The notes: generated from the sequence alone by a model not told the origin. A stretch of DNA of 64,000 nucleotides from Roseitranquillus sp963709765 (GCA_963709765.1 CAVPXL010000014.1:34976-98975); one strand, 5' to 3'; shown: positions 20,152 to 30,411, numbered from the stretch's first letter. Numbers and translations: made by a program.

Positions 20152-21036
20152 ATGAGCGATCGCAGGCAGAGGGGCCTTGGCCGCGGGTTGTCCGCGCTTA
20201 TGGCTGACGTGGCCGTGGAAGAAGGGCAGAAGCCCATCTTGGAAACCCGCATTCCTATCGAAAAGATCGAACCGAACCCAGAGCAGCCCAGGCGGACTTT
20301 TTCGCAGGAGGGGCTGGAAGAGCTTGCCGCTTCGATCCGTGAAAAGGGCGTAATTCAGCCACTCGTGTTGCGGGCCCATCCGTCGAAGCCCGATATGTAC
20401 GAGATCGTCGCTGGAGAGCGCCGCTGGCGTGCGGCTCAACTGGCGCGGCAGCACGATCTCCCCGCAGTTGTTCGGGACTTCGACGACACCGAAGTCTTGG
20501 AAGTCGCGATCATCGAGAACATCCAGCGGGCGGACCTGAATCCAGTGGAGGAGGCCGCTGGCTACCGTCAGTTAATGGAACGCTTCGGGCATACTCAGGA
20601 GCGACTTGCCGAGGCGCTCGGCAAAAGCCGGAGTCATATCGCGAACCTGCTGCGACTTCTCCAACTTCCTGAGGAGATCCTCGAGATGTTGCGGTCTGGC
20701 AATCTCAGCGCCGGGCATGCGCGCGCGTTGGTGGTGACGCCGGATCCGGTCGCCTTGGCCCGCCAGGTCGTGGGCCGCGGTTTGTCGGTACGCGAGACCG
20801 AGCGACTGGCAAAAGGCAACGATCTGCGTCCCGAACCATCGGTGTCGCGCGGCGCAAAACCACCTAAGGACGCAGACACCGTTGCGCTGGAGCGGGATCT
20901 GTCGGCCAATCTTGGCATGAAGGTTCAGATCGCCCACGGCGGCGATGGGGGCGGCGAGGTAACGATACGCTATGCAAATCTTGAGGAACTCGACGAACTC
21001 TGCCGGATGTTTACCCGGGTCGCTGAACCTGCCTAG
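20152..21036 (+). CDS. parB: Chromosome partitioning CTPase/DNA-binding protein ParB (Spo0J)
   Basis: ParB binds parS, loads as a CTP-dependent clamp and spreads along DNA. The 294-residue protein opens with an RRQRGLGRGLSALM ParA-contact segment. It has PNPEQPRRTF, the CTP-binding EIVAGERRWRAAQLA, a helix-turn-helix around AEALGKSRSHIANLLRLL (about 147-165) and a C-terminal dimerisation domain. Two exact parS targets lie just upstream in mnmG and rsmG. It converges on hemW; the two stops overlap by 4 bases. Confidence 0.95.
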   Translation: MSDRRQRGLGRGLSALMADVAVEEGQKPILETRIPIEKIEPNPEQPRRTFSQEGLEELAASIREKGVIQPLVLRAHPSKPDMYEIVAGERRWRAAQLARQHDLPAVVRDFDDTEVLEVAIIENIQRADLNPVEEAAGYRQLMERFGHTQERLAEALGKSRSHIANLLRLLQLPEEILEMLRSGNLSAGHARALVVTPDPVALARQVVGRGLSVRETERLAKGNDLRPEPSVSRGAKPPKDADTVALERDLSANLGMKVQIAHGGDGGGEVTIRYANLEELDELCRMFTRVAEPA

Positions 21037-22236
21037 ACCAGCCGACCCAGAACCGCGTTGAGTAGCGGGCGGCCCTTGCGCGTCGCCCGCAAGGTATCGC
21101 CCTTCATTTCGACGAAGCCGTCGTCCAACAATTCCTGAAGGCGAGCAGGGGGCAGCGATCCGCCAAGGCGCCGGTGGCGGGCCATTGAAAGCCCTTCATC
21201 CAGGCGCAGCGCGGAGAGCAGATATTCGTCCGCAGCTTCGCCGGGCTCGAGCGCGACGCGCGGAAGATCGCCGCAGGATCGACCTTCGACAGCTGACAGC
21301 CACTTGCCCGGTACCCGGTGCGCTTCGGTCGCGAACCGGGTCTGCCCGATGGTCAGACGACCATGCGCGCCCGGACCAATCCCGGCGAAATCACCACCCC
21401 TCCAGTAGATCAGGTTGTGCCGGCAGCGCGCGTCGGGCGCCGCGTGGTTCGAGATCTCGTAGGCCGGTAGACCTGCAGCTTCGCACATTTCCTGCGTGAT
21501 TTCATATAGATCCGCGGAGAGTTCCTCGGACGGCAACCCTCTAAGACGCCCACACCGCAACCGGTCTCCGAACGCAGTCCCGTCCTCGATCGTCAGTTGA
21601 TAGAGTGAAAGATGGCCAGTCGACATAGCCAAGGCGCGGCTCAGCTCGTCCCGCCATTCGGCGTGCGACTGGCGCTGGCGCGCATAGATCAGGTCGAAGC
21701 TGACCCGATCGAACACTCCATGGGCGATGCTCAAGGCCGTGCGAGCTTCGGCGGCGGTATGGAGGCGCCCCAGAAGCCGCAGATCATCGTCATTAAGCGA
21801 CTGGATTCCAAGAGAAACACGAGTTCACACCGGCATCGCGGTACCCGTGGAACCGGCCCGATTCGACGGATGTGGGATTGGCCTCGAGCGTGATCTCGAT
21901 GTCATTGCTGACAGGCCAGGCCGCGCGTGCCGCACCTATGACGTGCGCTACGGTCTCGGGCTCCATGAGGCTCGGGGTGCCGCCACCGAAGAAGATCGTC
22001 GAGAGCACGCGGCCCGGTGTCTCGGCGGCAAGTCGGGCGATCTCCTGCTCATAGGCGCGCGCCCACCGGCCCTGATCGACGGATGCCGTCACGTGACTGT
22101 TGAAATCGCAGTAGGGGCATTTTGCTTGGCAGAACGGCCAGTGGACGTAGAGCCCGAAACCCGCCTCCTGCCAGGGTTCAGTCGAAACAGGCCCCGGCGA
22201 AACTGGCGAAGGCGCGGGCGCGATGGTCGATGGCAT
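21033..22236 (-). CDS. hemW: Heme chaperone/radical SAM protein HemW, frameshifted
   Basis: HemW is a radical-SAM heme chaperone, formerly called oxygen-independent coproporphyrinogen oxidase-like. The N-terminal half has HWPFCQAKCPYC with the CxxxCxxC cluster and FFGGGTPS. The rest begins at SIAHGVFDRVSFDLIYARQ in another frame. An extra T near 21824 is responsible: removing it gives RVSLGIQSLNDDDLRLLG, the conserved motif. The repaired length is about 400 residues. No start codon lies between the rdgB stop and the conserved GFGLYVHWPF, so the in-frame ATG at 22236 inside rdgB is used; this start is uncertain. Confidence 0.85.
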
Positions 22237-22780
22237 GCTTCTGGTCCGGTTCCATTTCGGCGAAGGTGCGGTCATGGCCGTCCGGCACGAAGACCGGATC
22301 GTAGCCGAAGCCGTTACGGCCACGCATCGGCCAGACAACGCGCCCTTCGATCGCGCCCTCGAAGATCTGATCCTCGCCGTCGGGCATGGCAAGGCAAAGG
22401 GTGCAGCGAAAACGTGCCGTCCACGGCTCCGGCGCATTCCGCTCGCGCAAGATGTCGTGAACTTTCCCCATGGCCATCGTGAAATCGCGCCCGGCCGGAG
22501 TTTCGGCCCAGTCGGCGGTATGGACCCCCGGAGCGCCGTCAAGCGCATCGACCTCGATGCCGCTGTCATCGGAGAGGGCTGGCAGACCGGACGCCCGCGC
22601 GGCGGCATGTGCCTTGATCCGTGCGTTGCCGGCAAACGTCGTCTCGGTCTCCGCGGGTTCAGGAAGGCCGAGATCGGCGGCCGAGACGATCTCGACCCCG
22701 TGCGCGCTCAGCAAGTCGCGGATTTCGCGCACCTTGCCTGCGTTGTGGGTTGCCAGGACCAGCTTGCCGGTGAGCTTCAC
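22178..22780 (-). CDS. rdgB: XTP/dITP diphosphohydrolase RdgB (Ham1)
   Basis: RdgB removes deaminated purine triphosphates from the nucleotide pool. The 200-residue product has VLATHNAGKVREI at 8-20, SDDSGIEVDAL around 70-80, and GYDPVFVPDG and HRARAF near the C-terminus, all standard. The start is a GTG at 22780 overlapping the rph stop as GTGA. hemW follows with overlap, so rph-rdgB-hemW is one transcription unit. Confidence 0.95.
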   Translation of the reverse strand: MKLTGKLVLATHNAGKVREIRDLLSAHGVEIVSAADLGLPEPAETETTFAGNARIKAHAAARASGLPALSDDSGIEVDALDGAPGVHTADWAETPAGRDFTMAMGKVHDILRERNAPEPWTARFRCTLCLAMPDGEDQIFEGAIEGRVVWPMRGRNGFGYDPVFVPDGHDRTFAEMEPDQKHAIDHRARAFASFAGACFD

Positions 22781-23487
22781 GTCACGGCAGCCTTTTGCGC
22801 TTCGACCAAAGCGCTCACGCCAGACTCGGCGAGGTCGAGAAGGTCCGACATCTCCTGACGCGCAAATGTCGCGCCTTCGGCCGACAACTGCACCTCGATG
22901 AGGCGCTTGCCGCCGGTCAGCACGAAGTTTCCGTCCACGCCGGCCTCGCTGTCCTCAGGGTAATCCAGGTCGAGCACTGTCTGGCCGGCATAGATGCCGC
23001 AGCTCACGGCCGCGACGTGATCCGTGATCGGGTCGGAGATGACGTCGCCAGCCTTCATCAGCTTGTTCACCGCAAGCCGCAGCGCGACCCAACCGCCGGT
23101 GATCGCGGCACAGCGGGTCCCGCCATCGGCCTGGATGACGTCGCAATCAACGGTGATCTGTCGCTCGCCAAGGGCGACGCGATCAATACCCGCGCGCAGG
23201 CTGCGGCCGATCAGGCGCTGAATTTCCTGGGTGCGGCCCGACTGGCCGCGCTTGGCCTCGCGCTGCATGCGGGTGTTGGTGGCGCGCGGCAGCATGCCGT
23301 ATTCGGCGGTCACCCAGCCCAGTCCGGAATTCTTGAGAAACGGCGGCACGCGCGGCTCGAGACTCGCGGTGCAGAGCACATGGGTATCTCCCATACGGAT
23401 CAGGCAAGACCCCTCGGCATGTCGCGTCACGCCCGGCTCGATACTTACGGGGCGCATTTCATTCGTCTGGCGGCCGGAGGGGCGCAT
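22777..23487 (-). CDS. rph: Ribonuclease PH
   Basis: A phosphorolytic 3'-5' exoribonuclease that trims tRNA 3' ends. The 236-residue protein starts MRPSGRQTNEMRPVSIEPG. It has the RRRP-fold motifs SGRTQEIQRLIGRSLRA (about 81-97) and DCDVIQADGGTR with catalytic Asp. Of the two close ATGs, 23487 fits both the family start and the AAAGG site. It diverges from hrcA. Confidence 0.95.
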   Translation of the reverse strand: MRPSGRQTNEMRPVSIEPGVTRHAEGSCLIRMGDTHVLCTASLEPRVPPFLKNSGLGWVTAEYGMLPRATNTRMQREAKRGQSGRTQEIQRLIGRSLRAGIDRVALGERQITVDCDVIQADGGTRCAAITGGWVALRLAVNKLMKAGDVISDPITDHVAAVSCGIYAGQTVLDLDYPEDSEAGVDGNFVLTGGKRLIEVQLSAEGATFARQEMSDLLDLAESGVSALVEAQKAAVT

Positions 23488-23623
23488 TGGCATCCTTTCG
23501 TTGAAGTGGGCGACGGATAAACCCACGTTCAAGGATGAGGCAACCCCGATCCGCCACCAGGTGCGATTGACGCGGCCCCGGTCATTCCCTCAATGACAGT
23601 GGCGGGCCAAAAGCGGCAGGACC

Positions 23624-24692
23624 ATGACCGAACGCACACCGACACTCGCCGATCTGAACGAGCGCAGCCGCGAGGTCTTCCGCCGCGTGGTCGAGGGCTA
23701 CCTTTCCAGCGGCGACCCGGTCGGATCGCGCACGCTCACTCGCGTGATGAGCGAAAAGGTCAGTGCCGCGACCATTCGCAACGTGATGCAGGACCTGGAG
23801 TATCTCGGTCTGCTCGACAGTCCGCACATCTCGGCCGGGCGCATCCCGACACAACTCGGATTGCGGATGTTCGTTGATGGTCTTCTGGAAATCGGAGAGC
23901 CAGGAGAAGACGACAGGTCGCTGATCGATTCTACGCTGGGGGACGAAAGCCTCGACATGGGAGCGATGCTCGATCGGGTCGGAACGGCCCTGTCAGGTCT
24001 GACCCAGGGCGCGAGCCTCGTTCTGGCGCCGAAGCATGAAGCACCGATTCGACATATCGAGTTCGTGAGTTCTCGGGCAGGGACGGGCGCTCGTGGTTCT
24101 GGTCTTTGCTGACGGCCATGTCGAAAACCGCGTCTTCACGCCGCCGCCCGGCCAGACACCGTCTTCGATGCGGGAGGCAGCGAATTTCCTCAATGCCCTT
24201 GCCGGCGGACGGACGCTGGCGGAACTGCGGGGCGTGATCGAGCGCGAAATCGCGAAGCGCAGGCAGGAGCTGGATCGCCTTGCACAGGATCTTGTCGAGC
24301 AGGGGCTGGCCAGCTGGGCCTCGGACGGAACGGGTTCCACATACGAACGCCTGATCGTGCGGGGACGCGCGAACTTGCTCGAGACGGCAAAGGTCGAGGA
24401 TCTGGATCGCATTCGCGAGCTTTTCGACGATCTGGAGCGCAAACGCGACATCGCCGGATTTCTGGAACTGACCGAAGAGGGCGAGGGCGTGCGCATCTTC
24501 ATCGGCTCCGAGAACAAGCTTTTCTCGCTTTCGGGTTCCTCTCTGGTGGTCTCTCCATATATGAACGCAGATCGAAGGATAATCGGCGCCGTGGGCGTGA
24601 TCGGACCGACCCGGCTCAACTACGGCCGTATCGTGCCAATCGTGGATTATACGGCGCAACTGGTCGGGCGTCTCATGTCCGACCGAAGCTGA
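23624..24692 (+). CDS. hrcA: Heat-inducible transcription repressor HrcA, frameshifted
   Basis: HrcA represses groESL-type genes by binding CIRCE elements. The N-terminal winged helix (LNERSREVFRRVVEGYLSSG, SAATIRNVMQDLE) is in one frame and the remainder (LVFADGHVENRVF to LMSDRS) in the next. The break near 24073 is explained by one extra T: AGTTCTCGG should read AGTCTCGG, giving SLGQGRALVVLVFADG. The repaired length is about 355 residues, normal. A possible promoter lies at 23567-23595 (TTGACG, 17 bases, TCAATG). No CIRCE palindrome was found here, so autoregulation is not supported. grpE follows directly. Confidence 0.9.
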
Positions 24693-24693
24693 C

Positions 24694-25308
24694 GTGGAAG
24701 AGGCGATGACGACGAACGCAAAGAAAAACCATAGCGTGAATGACCCCGAGGCGCTGGACGAAGCTGCCCTGGAGACGAACGCCGAAACCGATGCCGAGCT
24801 TGACGATGCGGAGTTCGACTCGCTGCCGGTCATCGACGAGATCGATACGCTGCGCGCTGAACGGGACGATTTTCGCGATCGATTCATCCGGGCGCTGGCG
24901 GAGGCGGAAAACATCCGCAAGCGCGCGGACCGGGATCGGCGCGAGGCCGAGCAGTATGGCGGGTCCAAGATGGCGCGCGACATGACCGCGATCCACGAAA
25001 ACCTGAAGCGGGCGCTCAGGGCGGCGGAGAGTGAGAACGGCGATTCCAAGGCCGCGGTGATCGAGGGCGTCGAGCTGACGATGCGCGAATTGCTGAACGT
25101 TTTTCGCAAGCATGGTGTCGAGGTTATCTCGCCCGAGCGCGGCGAGCGGTTCGACCCACAGTGCCATCAGGCGATGTTCGAGGCGCCGGTACCGGACACG
25201 GCGGCCGGCGACATCATCGAGGTGATGTCGGATGGCTTCATGCTGCATGACCGGCTGCTGCGCCCCGCCCAGGTGGGCGTGAGCTCCAACCCGGCGAAGA
25301 AATCCTGA
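24694..25308 (+). CDS. grpE: Nucleotide exchange factor GrpE
   Basis: GrpE releases ADP from DnaK. The roughly 200-residue protein has an acidic N-terminus, the long helix with LRAERDDFRDRFIRALAEAENIRKR (about 53-77) and the C-terminal beta domain with FDPQCHQAMFE and AQVGVS. A GTG at 24694 follows the hrcA stop by one base, and an ATG at 24706 (MTTNAKK) is also possible. Neither has an ideally spaced ribosome-binding site. The pairing with hrcA is the common heat-shock arrangement. Confidence 0.93.
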   Translation: MEEAMTTNAKKNHSVNDPEALDEAALETNAETDAELDDAEFDSLPVIDEIDTLRAERDDFRDRFIRALAEAENIRKRADRDRREAEQYGGSKMARDMTAIHENLKRALRAAESENGDSKAAVIEGVELTMRELLNVFRKHGVEVISPERGERFDPQCHQAMFEAPVPDTAAGDIIEVMSDGFMLHDRLLRPAQVGVSSNPAKKS

Positions 25309-25354
25309 GGGAGCGCCGCCCTTCGGAGGCATCGAGCCCCCTCGGGTGGTCAGC

Positions 25355-25376
25355 CGCGACCCTTCAGGGGGTCGCG
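25355..25376. terminator. Hairpin between convergent grpE and mutS
   Basis: CGCGACCC at 25355-25362 pairs with GGGTCGCG at 25369-25376 around a 6-base loop. It lies one base beyond the mutS stop and 47 bases beyond grpE. There is no T run, so it may act as an mRNA 3' stabiliser or a weak bidirectional terminator. Confidence 0.45.
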
Positions 25377-28031
25377 TCAGCCTTTCATCCCTGACGACAG
25401 CGCCGCCTTCAGGTCGTAAAGCAGGTCCAGCGCGTCACGCGGCGACAGGTCGTCAGGTCGCAGAGTGCGCAAGCGCTCTTCGACGAGCGAGCCGATACTC
25501 GGCGCGGCAGCCGGCCGCGGCGCGAAGAGCGGCAGATCATCGATCATCATCTTAGCGCGCCCGCCGGCGAGGTCCCCCGCCTCGAGCTGTTCGAGAATCA
25601 TCCGGGCCCGATCGACCACCGAGGACGGAAGCCCGGCCAGCCGGGCGACCTGAACCCCGTAGGACCGGTCTGCCGCACCGCGCCGCACCTCGTGCAGGAA
25701 GATGACCTCGCCCTCCCATTCCTTGACGGCGACGGTGGCGTTGGCAACGCGCTCCAGCGCTTCGGCAAGCTGCGTCATTTCATGGTAATGCGTTGCAAAA
25801 AGGGCGCGACACCGGTTGGTCTCGTGCAGGTGTTCCAGAACCGCCCAGGCGATCGACAGACCGTCGTAGGTGGCCGTGCCGCGTCCAATCTCGTCGAGGA
25901 TCACCAGCGCGCGATCGTCGGCCTGATTGAGGATGGCGGCCGTTTCAACCATCTCGACCATGAAGGTCGAACGCCCACGCGCCAGATCGTCGGAGGCGCC
26001 GACACGGCTGAAGAGCTGACTGACCAAGCCGAGCCGCGCGGAGCGGGCCGGCACGAAGCTCCCGGACTGGGCCAGGATTGCGATCAGGGCGTTCTGCCGC
26101 AGGAAGGTCGACTTGCCGGCCATGTTGGGACCGGTGAGCAGCCAGATTCCGTCGCCCAGGTCGCAATCGTTCGCGACGAAGGGCGATCTGTCGTGTTTGA
26201 GCGCCGCCTCGACCACGGGGTGCCGTCCGCCGTGCACGGAGAAATCACGGCTGTGATCGAGAATCGGCCTCTGCCAGTCCTCGTCGCGGGCAAGATCGGC
26301 AAGGCCCGCCGCGACGTCGATCTCGGCCAGCGCGCGCGATACCTGGGCAAGCGCGGTTGCGTCGGCCAGTACGGCCGCGCGCAGTTCCTCGAAGATCCGG
26401 CGTTCGATCTCCAGCGCCCGCGCGCCCGCGTTGAGGATGCGTGTCTCCAGGTCCGATAGTGTCGGCGTCGTGAATCGCAGGGCGCTGGCCGTCGTCTGCC
26501 GGTGGATGAAATCGTCGCGCGCCAGCATCTTGTCACCGTGAATGGCGGTCACTTCGACAAAATAGCCCAGGACGTTGTTGTGCTTGATCTTGAGCGAGCT
26601 GACGCCGGTGGCAGCCGCGTAGTCCGGCTGCAGGCGTGCGATGATGCCGCGCCCGTCGTCGCGAAGCCGGCGCGCCTCGTCGAGGTCCGTGTCATGGCCT
26701 GCTGCAACGAATCCGCCGTCGCGGATAAGGAGCGACGGATCGGCCACAAGTGCCGCATCCAGCCGGTCAAGCAGGGGCTCGTGGCCCGTCAGGTCGCGGG
26801 CCGCCCCGGCGAGCACCGACGGCAGGTCGTCGGACAGGGCTGCAGCAATGGTGCCGGCTTGCTCCAGACCGGTTCGGATCGCGCCAAGGTCTCGGGGGCC
26901 GCCGCGTTCCAGCGCCAGACGCGAGAGCGCGCGCTCCATGTCGGGTGTCCGCCGCAGGGCCGCGCGCAACGATGCGGCGAGGTCGACGTTTTCCACCAGC
27001 GCGCCGACGGCGTCCTGCCGACCCCGAATGGTGTCGAGATCTCGCGAGGGCGCCGACACGCGCCGTTCGAGCAGGCGCGCACCCGCTGCCGTCACCGTCC
27101 GGTCAATGGTCGCGAGCAGCGATCCAGCCCGACCACCTGCCAGCGCCTGCGTCAGTTCGAGGCTGCGCCGGGTCGCGGCGTCGATCTGCATGACCTGTCC
27201 CGGTGTTTCGCGCACTGGCGGGCGCAGGAGTGGCAACTTCCCCTTTTGCGTCAGCTCCAGATAGGCGACGAGCGCGCCCATCGCCGCCAATTCGCACCGC
27301 TCGAATGCGCCGAAAGCGTCCAGCGAGGCGACCGCGTGGAGCCGGGTCAGACGCGCCGCCCCCCCGCTGCTGTCGAAGCTCGATCGCGCCAGCGGGGTCA
27401 CTGCACCACCCGCTTCCTCGACCAGCCTGCACGCCTCCGTCTCGTCCTCGGGAAGCAGAACCTCCCGCGGGGCAAGCCGCGCCAGTTCGGGCCCCAGGCG
27501 CAGCCGCGAACATGAGCTGACGTGGAAGGCGCCCGTCGATATGTCGGTCCAGGCAAGCGCGCCCTCGCCGCGAAGCTCCGCCCAGGCCGCCAGATGGTTG
27601 GAATGGCGCGCCGATAGCAGCGCATCTTCCGTCAGTGTGCCCGGTGTGACCAGACGCACCACCTCGCGGCGCACGACGGCTTTGGAACCGCGCTTCCGGG
27701 CCTCGGCGGGGTCTTCCATCTGCTCGCAGACGGCTACCCGAAAGCCCTTGCGGATCAGCGTCAGAAGGTAGCCATCGGCCGCGTGTACCGGAACGCCGCA
27801 CATGGGGATGGGTTCGCCCGCATGGGTGCCGCGCCTGGTCAGGGCGATGTCGAGCGCTTCGGCCGCCGCCGCGGCGTCGTCGAAGAACAGCTCGTAGAAA
27901 TCGCCCATCCGGTAGAAGAGCAGCGCATCGGGATGCCCGGCCTTGATCTCCAGATACTGCGTCATCATCGGCGTCGTGGCGGCGGCCTTGTCCGACAAGT
28001 TGGTCCCCCAGGGTTCGTGCCGCGGGACCAT
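25377..28031 (-). CDS. mutS: DNA mismatch repair protein MutS
   Basis: MutS recognises mismatches and starts repair. The 884-residue protein has the mismatch-binding motif LLFYRMGDFYELF (about residues 38-50, with the Phe-x-Glu pair). It also has the connector and lever domains, Walker A GPNMAGKST and the ATPase motifs (DEIGRGTATYDG, ATHYHEMTQL), and the C-terminal helical domain. I chose the ATG at 28031 (MVPRHEPWG); the open frame upstream lacks family sequence. No mutL is in the window. It diverges from maeB. Confidence 0.95.
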   Translation of the reverse strand: MVPRHEPWGTNLSDKAAATTPMMTQYLEIKAGHPDALLFYRMGDFYELFFDDAAAAAEALDIALTRRGTHAGEPIPMCGVPVHAADGYLLTLIRKGFRVAVCEQMEDPAEARKRGSKAVVRREVVRLVTPGTLTEDALLSARHSNHLAAWAELRGEGALAWTDISTGAFHVSSCSRLRLGPELARLAPREVLLPEDETEACRLVEEAGGAVTPLARSSFDSSGGAARLTRLHAVASLDAFGAFERCELAAMGALVAYLELTQKGKLPLLRPPVRETPGQVMQIDAATRRSLELTQALAGGRAGSLLATIDRTVTAAGARLLERRVSAPSRDLDTIRGRQDAVGALVENVDLAASLRAALRRTPDMERALSRLALERGGPRDLGAIRTGLEQAGTIAAALSDDLPSVLAGAARDLTGHEPLLDRLDAALVADPSLLIRDGGFVAAGHDTDLDEARRLRDDGRGIIARLQPDYAAATGVSSLKIKHNNVLGYFVEVTAIHGDKMLARDDFIHRQTTASALRFTTPTLSDLETRILNAGARALEIERRIFEELRAAVLADATALAQVSRALAEIDVAAGLADLARDEDWQRPILDHSRDFSVHGGRHPVVEAALKHDRSPFVANDCDLGDGIWLLTGPNMAGKSTFLRQNALIAILAQSGSFVPARSARLGLVSQLFSRVGASDDLARGRSTFMVEMVETAAILNQADDRALVILDEIGRGTATYDGLSIAWAVLEHLHETNRCRALFATHYHEMTQLAEALERVANATVAVKEWEGEVIFLHEVRRGAADRSYGVQVARLAGLPSSVVDRARMILEQLEAGDLAGGRAKMMIDDLPLFAPRPAAAPSIGSLVEERLRTLRPDDLSPRDALDLLYDLKAALSSGMKG

Positions 28032-28130
28032 AGGAAAACCGCGATTCCGGTGAAAGCGGAAACCCCGGTCAAAAGGGCCCCGGTCAAGGCGCTGGCCCCG
28101 ACGGCCGCCGTTTGGCATCAATGTCAAAAC

Positions 28131-28136
28131 TATAAT
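28131..28136 (+). promoter_or_regulatory. Consensus -10 element ahead of maeB
   Basis: A perfect TATAAT lies 17 bases before the maeB start codon. No good -35 is present at 16-18 bases, and the start of transcription would fall inside the G-rich ribosome-binding site, so it is only a candidate. Confidence 0.25.
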
Positions 28137-28152
28137 GGGGAGGGGGTCCGGA

Positions 28153-30411
28153 ATGGGTACCAAGATCACGCGCGAAGAGGCGCTGTCGTTTCACATGCAC
28201 CCGGCGCCGGGAAAGTTCGAGATTTCCGCGACGGTGCCGATGGCGACCCAGCAGGACCTGAGCCTGGCCTATTCGCCGGGCGTGGCCGTGCCCTGCCGAG
28301 AGATCGCGTCGCACCCCGAAACAGCCTATGATTACACGACCAAGGGCAATCTGGTGGCGGTCATCTCCAACGGGACGGCGGTACTGGGACTCGGCAATCT
28401 CGGTGCGCTCGCGTCGAAGCCGGTGATGGAAGGCAAGGCAGTGCTCTTCAAGCGCTTCGCCGACGTCAATTCGGTCGATATCGAGCTGGATACGACGGAC
28501 CCGGAGGCCTTCATCGACGCGGTGCGCCTGATGGGTCCGACCTTTGGCGGCATCAACCTAGAGGATATCAAGGCCCCGGATTGCTTCATCATCGAGCAGC
28601 GCCTCAAGGAGCTGATGGACATTCCGGTCTTTCATGACGACCAGCACGGAACGGCCGTCATCTGTGCGGCCGGATTGCTCAACGCGCTGCACCTGACGTC
28701 GAAGCGACTGGAGGACGTGCGCATCGTGCTCAACGGGGCAGGTGCGGCGGGCATCGCTTGTGTCGAGCTGCTCAAGAGCATGGGCGCGCGGCACGAGAAC
28801 TGCATCGTCTGCGACACCAAGGGCGTGATCTATCAAGGCCGCACCGAGGGCATGAACCAGTGGAAATCGGCCCATGCGGTCAAGACCGACCTGCGGACAC
28901 TGGAGGAAGCGATGGTCGGAGCCGATGTGTTCCTCGGTGTAAGCGTCAAGGGCGCGGTGACGGCCGACATGCTGGGGTCGATGGCCGAAAATCCCGTGAT
29001 CTTCGCCATGGCCAATCCCGACCCCGAGATCACGCCGGAGGAAGCGCACGAGGTTCGCCGCGATGCCATCGTGGCGACCGGGCGATCCGATTATCCCAAC
29101 CAGGTCAACAATGTGCTGGGCTTTCCCTATCTCTTTCGGGGTGCGCTCGACATTCATGCCCGGGCGATCAACGACGAGATGAAGATCGCCTGCGCCGAGG
29201 CCCTGGCGGCGCTGGCACGCGAGGATGTCCCCGACGAGGTGGCGTTGGCCTACGGCCGCAAGCTGAACTTCGGGCGCGACTACATCATCCCGACGCCGTT
29301 CGATCCGCGCCTGATCTGGCGCATTCCGCCAGCCGTGGCGCGTGCGGGAATGGACACCGGTGTCGCTCGTCGCCCGATCATCGACATGGCGGGCTACGAG
29401 CAGGCGCTGAAGGTGCGGATGGATCCGACCGCCTCCATCCTGCAGGGGCTGAGCGCGCGCGCAAGGGCGGCTCAGGCCCGGATGATCTTCGCCGAGGGCG
29501 ATGACCCGCGGGTCCTCAAGGCGGCGGTCGCCTATCAGCGGGCGGGTTTCGGACGGGCGATCGTCGTCGGTCGCGAGGGCGATGTGCGCGAGAAACTGGC
29601 GGCCGAGGGCCTGGCGGGTGCCGACCGCGAGCTCGACATCGTCAACGCGGCCAACACGCGGCATCTCGATACCTACAAGGACTTTCTCTACGGCCGACTG
29701 CAGCGTCGCGGCGCCGACGGCGCCGACATCCACCGGCTCGCGGCGCGCGACCGTCATGTCTTCTCGGCGCTGATGCTCGCGCATGGTCATGGCGACGCGC
29801 TGGTGACCGGTGCGACGCGCAAGTCGGCGCATGTTCTGGAGCTGATGGGTCATGTGTTCGACGTGCGGGCCGAGCATGGAGCGGTGGGCGTGACGGCGGT
29901 ACTGCATGGCGGGCGGATCGTTCTGATCGCGGACACGCTGGTCCATGAATGGCCCGACGAGACCGACCTTGCGAACATCGCGGTGAACGCGGCCGGGGTG
30001 GCGCGCTCGTTCGGACTGGAGCCCCGGGTCGCTTTCGTCAGCTTCTCGACCTTCGGTTACCCTGTAAGCGAGCGCGCGGCCAAGATGCACGAGGCTCCCC
30101 GCGTGCTCGATGCGCGCGGCGTGGATTTCGAGTACGAGGGCGAAATGACGGTGGATGTGGCCCTCAACCCGCTGGCCGCCGCGCTCTATCCGTTCAGCCG
30201 CCTCACCGGACCTGCCAACGTGCTCGTCGTGCCGGCGCGCCATTCGGCGTCGATCTCGGTCAAGCTGATGCAGGAAATGGCCGGCGCCACGGTCGTCGGA
30301 CCGATCCTGACGGGTGTCGGCACCTCGATCCAGCTCTGTTCGTCGGTGTCAGGCGTTTCGGATATTCTGAACATGGCCGTGCTCGCCGCCTGCCGGGTCG
30401 GTGAACGGTGA
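28153..30411 (+). CDS. maeB: NADP-dependent malic enzyme with phosphotransacetylase-like domain
   Basis: MaeB decarboxylates malate to pyruvate with NADP. The 752-residue protein has a malic-enzyme half: LSLAYSPGVAVPCREI at about 36-51, FHDDQHGTA for metal and substrate, and the NAD fold VLNGAGAAGIA. A C-terminal phosphotransacetylase-like domain starts at about residue 440, as in proteobacterial MaeB, where it is regulatory. The ATG at 28153 is chosen over the upstream GTG because family members start close to KITREEAL. It overlaps the ribokinase start. Confidence 0.94.
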   Translation: MGTKITREEALSFHMHPAPGKFEISATVPMATQQDLSLAYSPGVAVPCREIASHPETAYDYTTKGNLVAVISNGTAVLGLGNLGALASKPVMEGKAVLFKRFADVNSVDIELDTTDPEAFIDAVRLMGPTFGGINLEDIKAPDCFIIEQRLKELMDIPVFHDDQHGTAVICAAGLLNALHLTSKRLEDVRIVLNGAGAAGIACVELLKSMGARHENCIVCDTKGVIYQGRTEGMNQWKSAHAVKTDLRTLEEAMVGADVFLGVSVKGAVTADMLGSMAENPVIFAMANPDPEITPEEAHEVRRDAIVATGRSDYPNQVNNVLGFPYLFRGALDIHARAINDEMKIACAEALAALAREDVPDEVALAYGRKLNFGRDYIIPTPFDPRLIWRIPPAVARAGMDTGVARRPIIDMAGYEQALKVRMDPTASILQGLSARARAAQARMIFAEGDDPRVLKAAVAYQRAGFGRAIVVGREGDVREKLAAEGLAGADRELDIVNAANTRHLDTYKDFLYGRLQRRGADGADIHRLAARDRHVFSALMLAHGHGDALVTGATRKSAHVLELMGHVFDVRAEHGAVGVTAVLHGGRIVLIADTLVHEWPDETDLANIAVNAAGVARSFGLEPRVAFVSFSTFGYPVSERAAKMHEAPRVLDARGVDFEYEGEMTVDVALNPLAAALYPFSRLTGPANVLVVPARHSASISVKLMQEMAGATVVGPILTGVGTSIQLCSSVSGVSDILNMAVLAACRVGER

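Noticed and set aside
22088..22097. CACGTG palindrome as a third parS site
   Set aside because: The flanks read GTCACGTGAC and lack the TTTCACGTGAAA core.
23488..23623. Possible CIRCE operator upstream of hrcA
   Set aside because: No TTAGCACTC/GAGTGCTAA arms are present in the gap.
28558..30243. 561-aa minus-strand ORF opposite maeB
   Set aside because: Antisense shadow; maeB motifs are intact on the plus strand.
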